NCBI GenBank assembly: GCA_003525885.1
Contig: DQIG01000195.1
Span: forward strand, 861 to 11,056
Direction: 5' to 3'
Length of the DNA: 10,196 nt
Origin: Stenotrophomonas sp.
GTDB taxonomy: Bacteria; Pseudomonadota; Gammaproteobacteria; Xanthomonadales; Xanthomonadaceae
Below the pieces are notes generated by a model that ran no database searches, was not told the origin of the DNA, and was given only the letters and a program-made list of their open reading frames with translations. Positions 1 to 5,865 of this stretch are shown here, one piece after another. Each line of letters begins with the position of its first letter. Position 1 is the first letter of the stretch. Both the position numbers and the translations under genes were made by a program.

Positions 1-1482
1 GGCCACGTCGACCACGGCAAGACCTCGCTGCTGGATTACATCCGCCGCACCAAGGTCGCCCACGGCGAAGCCGGTGGTATTACCCAGCACATCGGTGCCT
101 ACCACGTCGATACGCCCAAGGGCGTCATCAGCTTCCTGGATACCCCGGGCCACGCCGCGTTCACCTCGATGCGTGCCCGCGGTGCCAAGCTGACCGACAT
201 CGTGGTGCTGGTGGTTGCCGCCGACGATGGCGTCATGCCGCAGACCAAGGAAGCGATCCAGCACGCCCGTTCGGCGGGTGTGCCGCTGATCGTGGCGATC
301 AACAAGATCGACAAGTCCGGCGCCGACCCGATGCGGGTCAAGAACGAGCTGCTCTCCGAGCAGGTCGTGGCCGAAGACTTCGGTGGTGACATCCAGATGG
401 TGGAGATCTCGGCCAAGACCGGCCTGGGCATCGACGACCTGCTGGACGCGGTGTCGGTGCAGGCCGAACTGCTGGAACTGAAGGCCGTCGACGAAGGCCG
501 CGCCTCGGGCGTGGTGATCGAATCGTCGCTGGACAAGGGCCGCGGCCCGGTCGCTACCGTGCTGGTGCAGCAGGGCCGCCTGAAGAAGGGCGACTACCTG
601 GTGTGCGGCATCCAGTACGGCCGCGTGCGTGCGCTGTTCGACGAAACCGGCAAGCAGCCGGAGTTCGCCGGTCCGTCGATCCCGGTGCAGGTCCTGGGCC
701 TGTCCGGTGTACCGGAAGCCGGTGACGACTTCGTGGTGGTCGAGGACGAGCGTCTGGCCAAGGACGTTGCCCAGCAGCGTGAGACCAAGCGTCGTGAATC
801 GCGCCTGGTCGCCACCGCTGGCAGCCGCATGGAAGACATCATGGCGACCCTGGGCAAGGGCGAGGGCCAGCAGGTCCTCAACCTGGTCATCAAGGCCGAC
901 GTGCAGGGTTCGGTGCAGGCCCTGAGCCAGGCACTGGTCGCGCTGTCCAACGAGGACATCCGCATCAACGTGATCCACTCCGGCGTGGGCGGCATCACCG
1001 AATCGGACGCCAACTCGGCGGCCGCTTCGAAGGCCACCGTCATCGGCTTCAACGTGCGTGCGGATGCTTCGGCCCGTCGCATCATTGAATCCAACGGCGT
1101 CGACCTGCGTTACTTCTCGATCATCTATGACGTGATCGATCAGGTGAAGCAGGTGGCTTCCGGTCTGCTGGGCGTGGAGATCCGCGAAGAGATCATCGGT
1201 ATCGCCGAGGTCCGCGACGTCTTCCGCAGCTCCAAGCTGGGTGCCGTCGCCGGTTCGATGGTCATCGAGGGCGTGGTCAAGCGCAACAAGCCGATCCGCG
1301 TGCTGCGCGACAGCGTGGTGATCTTCGAGGGCGAGCTGGAATCGCTGCGTCGCTTCAAGGAGAACGTCGAGGAAGTCCGCAACGGTACCGAATGCGGCAT
1401 CGCGGTGAAGGCCTACAACGACGTCAAGCCGGGTGACCAGATCGAGTGCTTCGAGCGTATCGAAGTGCCGCGCACCCTGTAA
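1..1482 (+). CDS. infB: Translation initiation factor IF-2, 5'-truncated by window edge
   Basis: IF2 is the GTPase that places initiator fMet-tRNA on the 30S subunit and promotes 50S joining. The frame is open from base 1 and gives 493 residues ending in TAA. Seen directly: the G1 P-loop GHVDHGKTS at residues 1-9, GGIT (G2) near 26-28, DTPGH (G3) at 47-51, NKID (G4) at 101-104 and SAK (G5) at 137-139. A beta-barrel domain II follows (about 166-260, SGVVIESSLDKGRGPVATVL), then domain III (about 287-390, with GVGGITESD) and the fMet-tRNA-binding C2 domain (about 395-493, IGIAEVRDVFRSSKLGAVAG). Missing is the N-terminal part, which in relatives is several hundred residues and carries the IF2-N domains; this is a window cut, not a broken gene. 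It is probably in one transcription unit with rbfA, separated by a 161-bp gap filled with palindromes. Identification is near certain from the complete set of G motifs and the gene order. Confidence 0.98.
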   Translation, partial: GHVDHGKTSLLDYIRRTKVAHGEAGGITQHIGAYHVDTPKGVISFLDTPGHAAFTSMRARGAKLTDIVVLVVAADDGVMPQTKEAIQHARSAGVPLIVAINKIDKSGADPMRVKNELLSEQVVAEDFGGDIQMVEISAKTGLGIDDLLDAVSVQAELLELKAVDEGRASGVVIESSLDKGRGPVATVLVQQGRLKKGDYLVCGIQYGRVRALFDETGKQPEFAGPSIPVQVLGLSGVPEAGDDFVVVEDERLAKDVAQQRETKRRESRLVATAGSRMEDIMATLGKGEGQQVLNLVIKADVQGSVQALSQALVALSNEDIRINVIHSGVGGITESDANSAAASKATVIGFNVRADASARRIIESNGVDLRYFSIIYDVIDQVKQVASGLLGVEIREEIIGIAEVRDVFRSSKLGAVAGSMVIEGVVKRNKPIRVLRDSVVIFEGELESLRRFKENVEEVRNGTECGIAVKAYNDVKPGDQIECFERIEVPRTL

Positions 1483-1490
1483 TGTGATGT

Positions 1491-1511
1491 GGCCCGACCA
1501 ACGGTCGGGCC
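1491..1511 (-). repeat. SMAG/REP-like palindrome, copy 1 of infB-rbfA cluster
   Basis: A perfect 9-bp stem (GGCCCGACC / GGTCGGGCC) with loop AAC begins 8 bases after the infB stop codon. Read on the minus strand the loop is GTT, as in copies 3 and 4, so this copy is inverted relative to them; the position of the GTAG head is then GCAG. There is no T-run after it, so it is not a standard intrinsic terminator, although it could protect the 3' end of infB mRNA. Confidence 0.75.
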
Positions 1512-1521
1512 CTGCCATGCT

Positions 1522-1545
1522 GTAGAACCCGGCCAACGGTCGGGT
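1522..1545 (-). repeat. SMAG/REP-like palindrome, copy 2 (imperfect)
   Basis: The stem ACCCGGCC / GGTCGGGT pairs over 8 bp with one G-T wobble around loop AAC. A GTAG lies at 1522-1525, one base before the stem, but the AAC loop matches the inverted orientation of copy 1. It looks like a diverged member of the same family; orientation is therefore uncertain. Confidence 0.65.
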
Positions 1546-1556
1546 ACCATGTAGAT

Positions 1557-1581
1557 GTAGCGCCCGACCGTTGGTCGGGCG
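1557..1581 (+). repeat. SMAG/REP element, copy 3, GTAG head
   Basis: The GTAG head at 1557-1560 is followed directly by a perfect 9-bp stem CGCCCGACC / GGTCGGGCG with loop GTT. This is the classic GTAG-headed small palindrome of Stenotrophomonas genomes (known as SMAG elements, thought to be moved by RAYT transposases). It is identical to copy 4, which lies 40 bp downstream. Confidence 0.88.
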
Positions 1582-1596
1582 ACAATCGAATCAAAG

Positions 1597-1621
1597 GTAG
1601 CGCCCGACCGTTGGTCGGGCG
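1597..1621 (+). repeat. SMAG/REP element, copy 4, GTAG head
   Basis: Identical over 25 bp to copy 3 (GTAG head at 1597-1600, 9-bp stem, GTT loop). It ends 22 bp before the rbfA start codon. The 15-16 bases after it resemble those after copy 3, so the duplicated unit is about 40 bp and runs into the rbfA ribosome-binding site. Confidence 0.88.
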
Positions 1622-1643
1622 ACAACTGAACCAAGAGCTCCTC

Positions 1644-2027
1644 GTGCCCAAGACTTTCCATCGAACCGACCGTGTCTCCGCCCAGCTGCGCCGTGAACTC
1701 GGCACCCTGGTGCACAACGCCGTGCGCGAGCACGGGTTGCCCTCGGTGAGCGTGTCCGACGTGGAAATCACCCGCGACATGGCCCATGCCAAGGTGTTCG
1801 TCACCGCGCTGATGCCGGAACGTTCGGCTGAAGCCGTGGCCGGCCTGAAGGAGCTGGGCTACCGCCTGCGCATGGACCTGGCCCGTGCGATGAAGCTGCG
1901 TCACGTGCCGGAGCTGCATTTCCACTACGACGACTCGGTCGACCGTGGTGAGCACATCGACAACATCCTGCGCGACCTGCCCGATACGCTGGCCGCCGAG
2001 AAGCGTCGCGAGAGCGACGAAGAATAA
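1644..2027 (+). CDS. rbfA: 30S ribosome-binding factor A
   Basis: RbfA is a small KH-fold protein that binds the immature 30S subunit and helps mature the 5' end of 16S rRNA; it is needed for growth in the cold in E. coli. The product is 127 residues, normal for the family, and starts VPKTFHRTDRVSAQLRRELGTLVH. The family pattern is clear in the N-terminal helix and in the C-terminal stretch RHVPELHFHYDDSVDRG-EHIDNIL. I chose GTG at 1644 because it is preceded by AAGAG at 1633-1637 and gives the family's usual N-terminus. The same frame runs open further upstream to a TTG at 1611, but that lies inside a REP palindrome and adds non-conserved residues. The position between infB and truB is canonical. 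The C-terminus is charged (EKRRESDEE). Confidence 0.96.
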   Translation: MPKTFHRTDRVSAQLRRELGTLVHNAVREHGLPSVSVSDVEITRDMAHAKVFVTALMPERSAEAVAGLKELGYRLRMDLARAMKLRHVPELHFHYDDSVDRGEHIDNILRDLPDTLAAEKRRESDEE

Positions 2028-2032
2028 GCCAG

Positions 2033-2057
2033 CGCCGGGCCCATGCCCGGCGTCTTT
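2033..2057 (+). terminator. GC-rich hairpin with short T-tail after rbfA, REP-related
   Basis: The stem CGCCGGGC (2033-2040) / GCCCGGCG (2045-2052) is perfect, with loop CCAT, followed by TCTTT. It begins 5 bases after the rbfA stop. It could act as a weak intrinsic terminator or attenuator between rbfA and truB. Its sequence is close to the SMAG element at 8761 (same GCCCGGCG arm and CAT in the loop) but lacks the GTAG head, so it may be a REP element reused as a terminator. Confidence 0.55.
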
Positions 2058-2098
2058 CCATTCCGGCAACGCGATGCCTGTGCGGGCCGCGCTGCGGC

Positions 2099-2121
2099 AG
2101 CCGAGCATGGCTCGGCTCTAC
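2099..2121 (-). repeat. SMAG/REP element upstream of truB, inverted
   Basis: Read on the minus strand this is GTAG (bases 2121-2118) followed by the 8-bp stem AGCCGAGC / GCTCGGCT with a 3-base loop. It ends 11 bases before the truB ATG, where a ribosome-binding site would normally lie. Confidence 0.82.
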
Positions 2122-2132
2122 AACATCCTGTC

Positions 2133-3041
2133 ATGACCCGAATTCAGTTCCGCCGCCTGGATGGCATCCTGCTGCTCGACAAGTCGACCGGCATGAGCTC
2201 CAACGCCGCCCTGCAGGTGGCGCGCCGCTTGTTCCGTGCCGAGAAGGGCGGCCACACCGGCAGCCTCGACCCGTTGGCCACCGGCCTGCTGCCGCTGTGC
2301 TTCGGCGAGGCGACCAAGATCGCCGGCCTGCTGTTGGGTTCGGCCAAGGCCTACGACGCCGAGATCGTGCTTGGCCAGACCACGGATACCGATGATGCCG
2401 AAGGCCAGGTGCTGCTGCAGCGCCCGGTGCCGGCGATCAGCGCCGAAGCCCTGCAGGCTGCGCTGGCGCCACTGACCGGCAACATCCTCCAGCGTGCCCC
2501 GATCTATTCGGCGCTGAAGCAGGGCGGTGAACCGCTGTATGTGAAGGCCCGTCGCGGTGATGCCATCGAAGCGCCCGAGCGCGAGGTCCAGGTGCAGGCC
2601 ATCGAGGTGCTGGAGCAGCAGCCGGAACGACTGCGGCTGCGCGTGACCTGTGGCTCCGGCACCTATATCCGCAGCCTGGCCCGCGATCTCGGCGAAAGCC
2701 TGGGCTGTGGCGCCCATATCAGCGCCCTGCGCCGGCTGTGGGTCGAGCCGTTCCGCGAACCGGCGATGGTCACCCTGGACCAGTTGCGGGCGATGGTCGA
2801 GGCGGGCGACGAGGCGGGGATGGACGCGCTGTTGCTGCCGCTGGCGGCCGGCCTGGCTGAATACCCGCGGGTCGACCTCGATGCCGAGCAGACCCATCGC
2901 TTCTGCGTGGGCCAGCGCCAGCGTGGCGCATCCTGGCCGCATGGCCTGGTGGCCGTGTTCGGTCCGGACGATGCTGTCCAGGGCCTGGGCCAGGTCGACG
3001 ATAGTGGCCTGCTGGCCCCGCAGCGCCGTTTCAACCTCTGA
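2133..3041 (+). CDS. truB: tRNA pseudouridine(55) synthase TruB
   Basis: TruB converts U55 in the T-loop of nearly all tRNAs to pseudouridine and also acts as a tRNA chaperone. The product is 302 residues, the usual size. Seen: GGHTGSLDPLATG at 39-51 with the catalytic Asp46 (E. coli D48), KAYDAEIVLG with Tyr74, RAPIYSALKQ at 121-130, and CGSGTYIRSLARDLG at 173-187 with Tyr178 and Arg180, matching the active-site residues of E. coli TruB. The C-terminal ~60 residues should form the TruB C-terminal/PUA-like part. I chose ATG 2133 because MTRIQFRRLDGILLLDKSTG is the family-typical N-terminus. A longer in-frame reading from 2043 would translate the intergenic palindromes, which is implausible. 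No Shine-Dalgarno sequence is apparent at 2133; an inverted REP element lies there instead. Confidence 0.97.
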   Translation: MTRIQFRRLDGILLLDKSTGMSSNAALQVARRLFRAEKGGHTGSLDPLATGLLPLCFGEATKIAGLLLGSAKAYDAEIVLGQTTDTDDAEGQVLLQRPVPAISAEALQAALAPLTGNILQRAPIYSALKQGGEPLYVKARRGDAIEAPEREVQVQAIEVLEQQPERLRLRVTCGSGTYIRSLARDLGESLGCGAHISALRRLWVEPFREPAMVTLDQLRAMVEAGDEAGMDALLLPLAAGLAEYPRVDLDAEQTHRFCVGQRQRGASWPHGLVAVFGPDDAVQGLGQVDDSGLLAPQRRFNL

Positions 3042-3071
3042 CCGGGGCAGGGTGGTTCAGCCCCGGTCCTT
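3040..3071 (+). terminator. Hairpin overlapping the truB stop codon, weak terminator candidate
   Basis: GACCGGGGC (3040-3048) pairs perfectly with GCCCCGGTC (3060-3068) around an 11-base loop. The stem starts inside the TGA stop of truB. The following CTTG is a poor T-tract, so termination would be partial at best; the base of the stem also abuts the rpsO -35 box. Confidence 0.45.
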
Positions 3072-3098
3072 GTCCCGGAAGCCCCTGCCCGTTACAAT
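3070..3098 (+). promoter_or_regulatory. Sigma70-type promoter of rpsO
   Basis: A -35 box TTGTCC (3070-3075; 4 of 6 consensus) is followed after exactly 17 bases by the -10 box TACAAT (3093-3098; 5 of 6 consensus). Transcription would start near 3105, leaving a leader of about 110 nt before the rpsO ATG. A promoter between truB and rpsO is also known in E. coli. The region around the -10 box is unusually AT-rich for this window. Confidence 0.72.
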
Positions 3099-3104
3099 TT
3101 CGCG

Positions 3105-3215
3105 GCCGTTTTCCGGCAACCTGCCTCGCGCAGGTTTCATCCTCGTAGTCCACGGCGAGCCTGGCGGTGCGCGAAGCGCGTTCCTGCCGGCCACGCATCA
3201 CAGAGAAAAAAGAAA
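3105..3215 (+). promoter_or_regulatory. Structured 5' leader of rpsO, possible S15 autoregulatory RNA
   Basis: Visible helices: GCCG/CGGC (3105-3108 with 3114-3117), AACCTGC/GCAGGTT (3118-3124 with 3130-3136, 5-base loop), and GCGC-GAA-GCGC (3169-3179). CCGGCA (3113-3118) can also pair over a long range with TGCCGG (3185-3190), which would compete with the first two hairpins. The last 20 bases before the ATG are A-rich (AGAGAAAAAAG) and look unpaired, with a weak Shine-Dalgarno. In several bacteria S15 represses its own translation through leader structures that differ between lineages; applying this here is inference. Confidence 0.4.
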
Positions 3216-3476
3216 ATGTCGATCGACACCCAGAAGGTCATTGAAGACAACAAGCGCAGCTCGGCTGACACCGGCTCCCCGGAAGTCCAGGTTGCACTGC
3301 TGACCGCCCGCATCGAACTGCTGACCGGCCACTTCAAGACCCACAAGAAGGATCACCACAGCCGCCGCGGCCTGCTGCAGATGGTCAACCGCCGTCGCAG
3401 CCTGCTCGACTACCTGAAGAAGAAGGACGTCGAGCGTTACAAGGCCCTGATCGAGAAGCTTGGCCTGCGTCGCTAA
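3216..3476 (+). CDS. rpsO: 30S ribosomal protein S15
   Basis: S15 is a primary binding protein of the 16S central domain, nucleating S6/S18 assembly and forming an intersubunit bridge. The product is 86 residues, close to the 89 of E. coli. The family hallmarks DTGSPEVQVALLTARI (near 18-33), KDHHSRRGLLQMVNRRR (about 45-61) and LLDYLKKKDVERY are all present, and the protein ends LGLRR like E. coli S15. The ATG at 3216 follows an A/G-rich stretch; no in-frame alternative is sensible. It has its own promoter upstream and a strong intrinsic terminator 12 bp downstream, so it can form a short monocistronic mRNA, with pnp expressed by read-through or from an unseen promoter. Confidence 0.98.
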   Translation: MSIDTQKVIEDNKRSSADTGSPEVQVALLTARIELLTGHFKTHKKDHHSRRGLLQMVNRRRSLLDYLKKKDVERYKALIEKLGLRR

Positions 3477-3488
3477 GCAACGAATCCC

Positions 3489-3521
3489 CCGCGGCGCAGC
3501 GATGCGCCGCGGTTTTGTTTT
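3489..3521 (+). terminator. Intrinsic terminator after rpsO
   Basis: A perfect 10-bp stem CCGCGGCGCA (3489-3498) / TGCGCCGCGG (3503-3512) with tetraloop GCGA is followed by TTTTGTTTT (3513-3521). This is a textbook rho-independent terminator 12 bp after the rpsO stop. A terminator between rpsO and pnp is also present in E. coli. Confidence 0.9.
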
Positions 3522-3627
3522 GTAGCACCGCAATCCCCGATTCAGGCCGGAACGATCCGGCCACCCGCTGGCGGCAAGGGTCGCCGACGGTCCAAATTCG
3601 CAGACAGCATCCCCAAGGACACCCTCC
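3522..3627 (+). promoter_or_regulatory. pnp leader with a 7-bp hairpin
   Basis: This gap carries the perfect hairpin GGCCGGA (3545-3551) / TCCGGCC (3556-3562) with loop ACGA, then AAGGA at 3615-3619, a good Shine-Dalgarno 8 bases before the GTG of pnp. No convincing -35/-10 pair was seen. In E. coli, RNase III cuts a leader stem of pnp mRNA and PNPase then represses itself; the short stem here may be part of such a leader, but it is shorter than the E. coli duplex. Confidence 0.4.
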
Positions 3628-5736
3628 GTGGCAAAAATCACCAAAACCTTCCAGTACGGCAAGCACACCGTCACGCTTGAGACCGGCGAAGTCGCCCGTC
3701 AGGCCAGCGGTGCCGTCATCGTCAAGATGGACGACACCGTACTGCTGGTCACCGCCGTCGCCGCCAAGAGCGCGCGCGAAGGGCAGGACTTCTTCCCGCT
3801 GACCGTCGATTATCAGGAAAAGTTCTACGCCGGCGGCCGCATCCCGGGTGGTTTCTTCAAGCGTGAAGGCCGTGCGACCGAGAAGGAAACCCTGATCTCG
3901 CGCCTGATCGACCGTCCGATCCGTCCGCTGTTCCCGGAAGACTACAAGAACGAAGTGCAGATCATCGCCACGGTCATGTCGCTGAACCCGGACGTGGACG
4001 GCGACATCGCTGCCCTGATCGGTGCCTCGGCTGCCCTGTCCCTGGCCGGCACCCCGTTCATGGGCCCGATCGGCGCTGCCAAGGTCGGCTACAAGAACGG
4101 CGAGTACATCCTGAACCCGACCGTCAGCGAACTGGCTGACTCGCAGCTGGAACTGGTCGTCGCCGGTACCTCCAACGCCGTGCTGATGGTTGAATCCGAA
4201 GCCGCGCTGCTGTCCGAAGAAGTGATGCTGGGCGCCGTGACCTTCGGTCACCGCGAAATGCAGAAGGTCATCAACGCGATCAACGAGCTGACCGTCGAAG
4301 CCGGCACCAAGCCGTCGACCTGGGAAGCCCCGGCCAAGAACGACGCGCTGATCTCCGCCCTGAAGGAAGCCATCGGCCCGCGCCTGGGCGAAGCCTTCCA
4401 GGTGCGTGACAAGCTGCAGCGCCGCGACGCCATCTCGGCGATCAAGAAGGACGTGGTCGAAACCCTGGCTGGCCGCGTGGCCGCTGAAGGCTGGAACCCG
4501 GCCGAGCTGTCGAAGGAATTCGGCGAGCTGGAATACCGCACCATGCGTGACTCGGTGCTGGACACCAAGGTCCGCATCGACGGCCGTGCGCTGGACACCG
4601 TCCGCCCGATCGCCGTGAAGACCGGCGTGCTGCCGCGTACCCACGGTTCCTCGCTGTTCACCCGTGGCGAAACCCAGGCCATCGTGACCATCACCCTGGG
4701 CACCGCCCGTGACGGCCAGGTCATCGACGCCGTTGCCGGTGAGTACAAGGAAAACTTCCTGTTCCACTACAACTTCCCTCCGTTCTCGGTGGGTGAGTGC
4801 GGCCGCATGATGGGCCCGAAGCGCCGCGAAATCGGCCACGGTCGCCTGGCCAAGCGTGGCGTGCTGGCTGTCATGCCGTCGCTGGAATCCTTCCCGTACA
4901 CCATCCGCGTCGTCTCGGAAATCACCGAGTCGAACGGTTCCTCGTCGATGGCATCGGTCTGCGGCTCGTCGCTGGCCCTGATGGACGCCGGCGTGCCGGT
5001 GAAGGCGCCGGTGGCCGGTATCGCCATGGGCCTGGTCAAGGAAGGCGAGCGCTTCGTCGTCCTGTCCGACATCCTGGGTGACGAAGATCACCTGGGCGAC
5101 ATGGACTTCAAGGTGGCCGGTACCGCTGAGGGCATTTCCGCCCTGCAGATGGACATCAAGATCGAAGGCATCACCGAAGAGATCATGAAGCAGGCTCTGC
5201 AGCAGGCCAAGGCTGGCCGTCTGCACATCCTGGGCGAAATGGCCCACGGCCTGACCGCTCCGCGTGAAGAGCTGTCGGACTACGCGCCGCGCCTGCTGAC
5301 CATCAAGATCCACCCGGACAAGATCCGCGAAGTGATCGGCAAGGGTGGTTCGACCATCCAGGCCATCACCAAGGAAACCGGCACCCAGATCGATATCCAG
5401 GATGACGGCACCATCGTCATCGCGTCGGTCAATGCCATCGCTGCCCAGGCCGCCAAGGCCCGCATCGAGCAGATCACCTCGGACGTCGAGCCGGGCCGCA
5501 TCTACGAAGGCAAGGTCGCCAAGATCATGGACTTCGGTGCGTTCGTCACGATCCTGCCGGGCAAGGACGGTCTGGTCCACGTGTCGCAGATCTCCAGCGA
5601 TCGCGTCGAGAAGGTCGGCGACGTGCTGAAGGAAGGCGATGTGGTCAAGGTCAAGGTGCTGGAAGTCGACAAGCAGGGCCGTATCCGCCTGTCGATGAAG
5701 GCCGTGGAAGAAGGCGACGCCGTCAGCGCCGAATAA
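3628..5736 (+). CDS. pnp: Polyribonucleotide nucleotidyltransferase (PNPase)
   Basis: PNPase phosphorolytically degrades RNA 3'-5', works in the degradosome in many proteobacteria, and can add tails in reverse. The 702-residue length is typical. Domains in order: first RNase PH-like core (about 10-230, with GRIPGGFFKREGR and LISRLIDRPIRPLFP), an alpha-helical linker (about 240-310), second RNase PH core (about 315-550, with FPPFSVGECGRMMGPKRREIGHG and the active-site run DILGDEDHLGDMDFK, where Asp485 and Asp491 correspond to E. coli D486/D492), a KH domain with GKGG at 571-574, and an S1 domain (about 622-690, MDFGAFVTILPGKDGLVHVSQIS). The start is GTG 3628, with AAGGA 8 bases upstream. A bidirectional terminator follows about 60 bp after the stop. 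All key residues are intact. Confidence 0.98.
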   Translation: MAKITKTFQYGKHTVTLETGEVARQASGAVIVKMDDTVLLVTAVAAKSAREGQDFFPLTVDYQEKFYAGGRIPGGFFKREGRATEKETLISRLIDRPIRPLFPEDYKNEVQIIATVMSLNPDVDGDIAALIGASAALSLAGTPFMGPIGAAKVGYKNGEYILNPTVSELADSQLELVVAGTSNAVLMVESEAALLSEEVMLGAVTFGHREMQKVINAINELTVEAGTKPSTWEAPAKNDALISALKEAIGPRLGEAFQVRDKLQRRDAISAIKKDVVETLAGRVAAEGWNPAELSKEFGELEYRTMRDSVLDTKVRIDGRALDTVRPIAVKTGVLPRTHGSSLFTRGETQAIVTITLGTARDGQVIDAVAGEYKENFLFHYNFPPFSVGECGRMMGPKRREIGHGRLAKRGVLAVMPSLESFPYTIRVVSEITESNGSSSMASVCGSSLALMDAGVPVKAPVAGIAMGLVKEGERFVVLSDILGDEDHLGDMDFKVAGTAEGISALQMDIKIEGITEEIMKQALQQAKAGRLHILGEMAHGLTAPREELSDYAPRLLTIKIHPDKIREVIGKGGSTIQAITKETGTQIDIQDDGTIVIASVNAIAAQAAKARIEQITSDVEPGRIYEGKVAKIMDFGAFVTILPGKDGLVHVSQISSDRVEKVGDVLKEGDVVKVKVLEVDKQGRIRLSMKAVEEGDAVSAE

Positions 5737-5756
5737 TCGGTACTGCTGATTGTGCG

Positions 5757-5785
5757 GTGGGTGAGGACCGTTGGTCCTCACACCT
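5757..5785. repeat. 29-bp palindromic repeat, copy A, 3' of pnp
   Basis: The unit is GTGG followed by the perfect 9-bp stem GTGAGGACC / GGTCCTCAC with loop GTT, then ACCT. It is identical over 29 bp to the copy at 5837. The central GACCGTTGGTC is shared with the GTAG-headed elements at 1557 and 1597, so it appears to be a REP-family variant with a different head and stem base. Confidence 0.8.
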
Positions 5786-5794
5786 TCGCAGATG

Positions 5795-5820
5795 AAAAAG
5801 CGGGCTTCGGCCCGCTTTTT
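5795..5820. terminator. Bidirectional intrinsic terminator between pnp and the convergent TPR gene
   Basis: AAAAAGCGGGC (5795-5805) pairs with GCCCGCTTTTT (5810-5820) around a TTCG tetraloop. The T-run on the plus strand ends pnp transcripts, and the A-run on the left reads as a T-run on the minus strand, so it also serves the gene ending at 5858. Confidence 0.93.
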
Positions 5821-5836
5821 CTTTGCCTTCAATCCT

Positions 5837-5865
5837 GTGGGTGAGGACCGTTGGTCCTCACACCT
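5837..5865. repeat. 29-bp palindromic repeat, copy B, overlapping a stop codon
   Basis: Identical to copy A, 80 bp away, on the other side of the terminator. Its right half covers the TGA stop (5858-5860) and the last codons (Gln-Val) of the minus-strand TPR gene, so the repeat forms the end of that coding region. Confidence 0.8.

Noticed and set aside
1491..1511. The first palindrome after infB as an intrinsic terminator
   Set aside because: No T-run follows the stem, and rbfA is normally co-transcribed with infB.
1491..1621. The infB-rbfA palindromes as a CRISPR array
   Set aside because: The units differ in orientation and sequence, the spacing is short (about 15-16 bases) and the intervening sequences are similar to each other rather than unique.
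1413..2108. Minus-strand open frame covering the infB end, repeats and rbfA
   Set aside because: It translates the palindromic repeats and the antisense of rbfA; no domain is visible.
2043..2132. A 30-codon N-terminal extension of truB
   Set aside because: It would encode the intergenic hairpin and SMAG element; the conserved TruB sequence begins at MTRIQFRRLDG.
2118..2942. A 274-codon open frame on the minus strand opposite truB
   Set aside because: It is a shadow of truB codon bias, with low-complexity Gln/Ala/Gly content and no recognisable domain.
3522..3627. A separate promoter for pnp
   Set aside because: No -35/-10 pair with acceptable spacing could be found; the TTG boxes near 3515-3522 have no matching -10 box.
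3385..5832. An 815-codon open frame on the minus strand opposite pnp
   Set aside because: It mirrors the strongly conserved pnp coding sequence; its protein is rich in His, Asp, Gln and Gly, typical of antisense reading of GC-rich genes, and crosses the terminator and the rpsO end.
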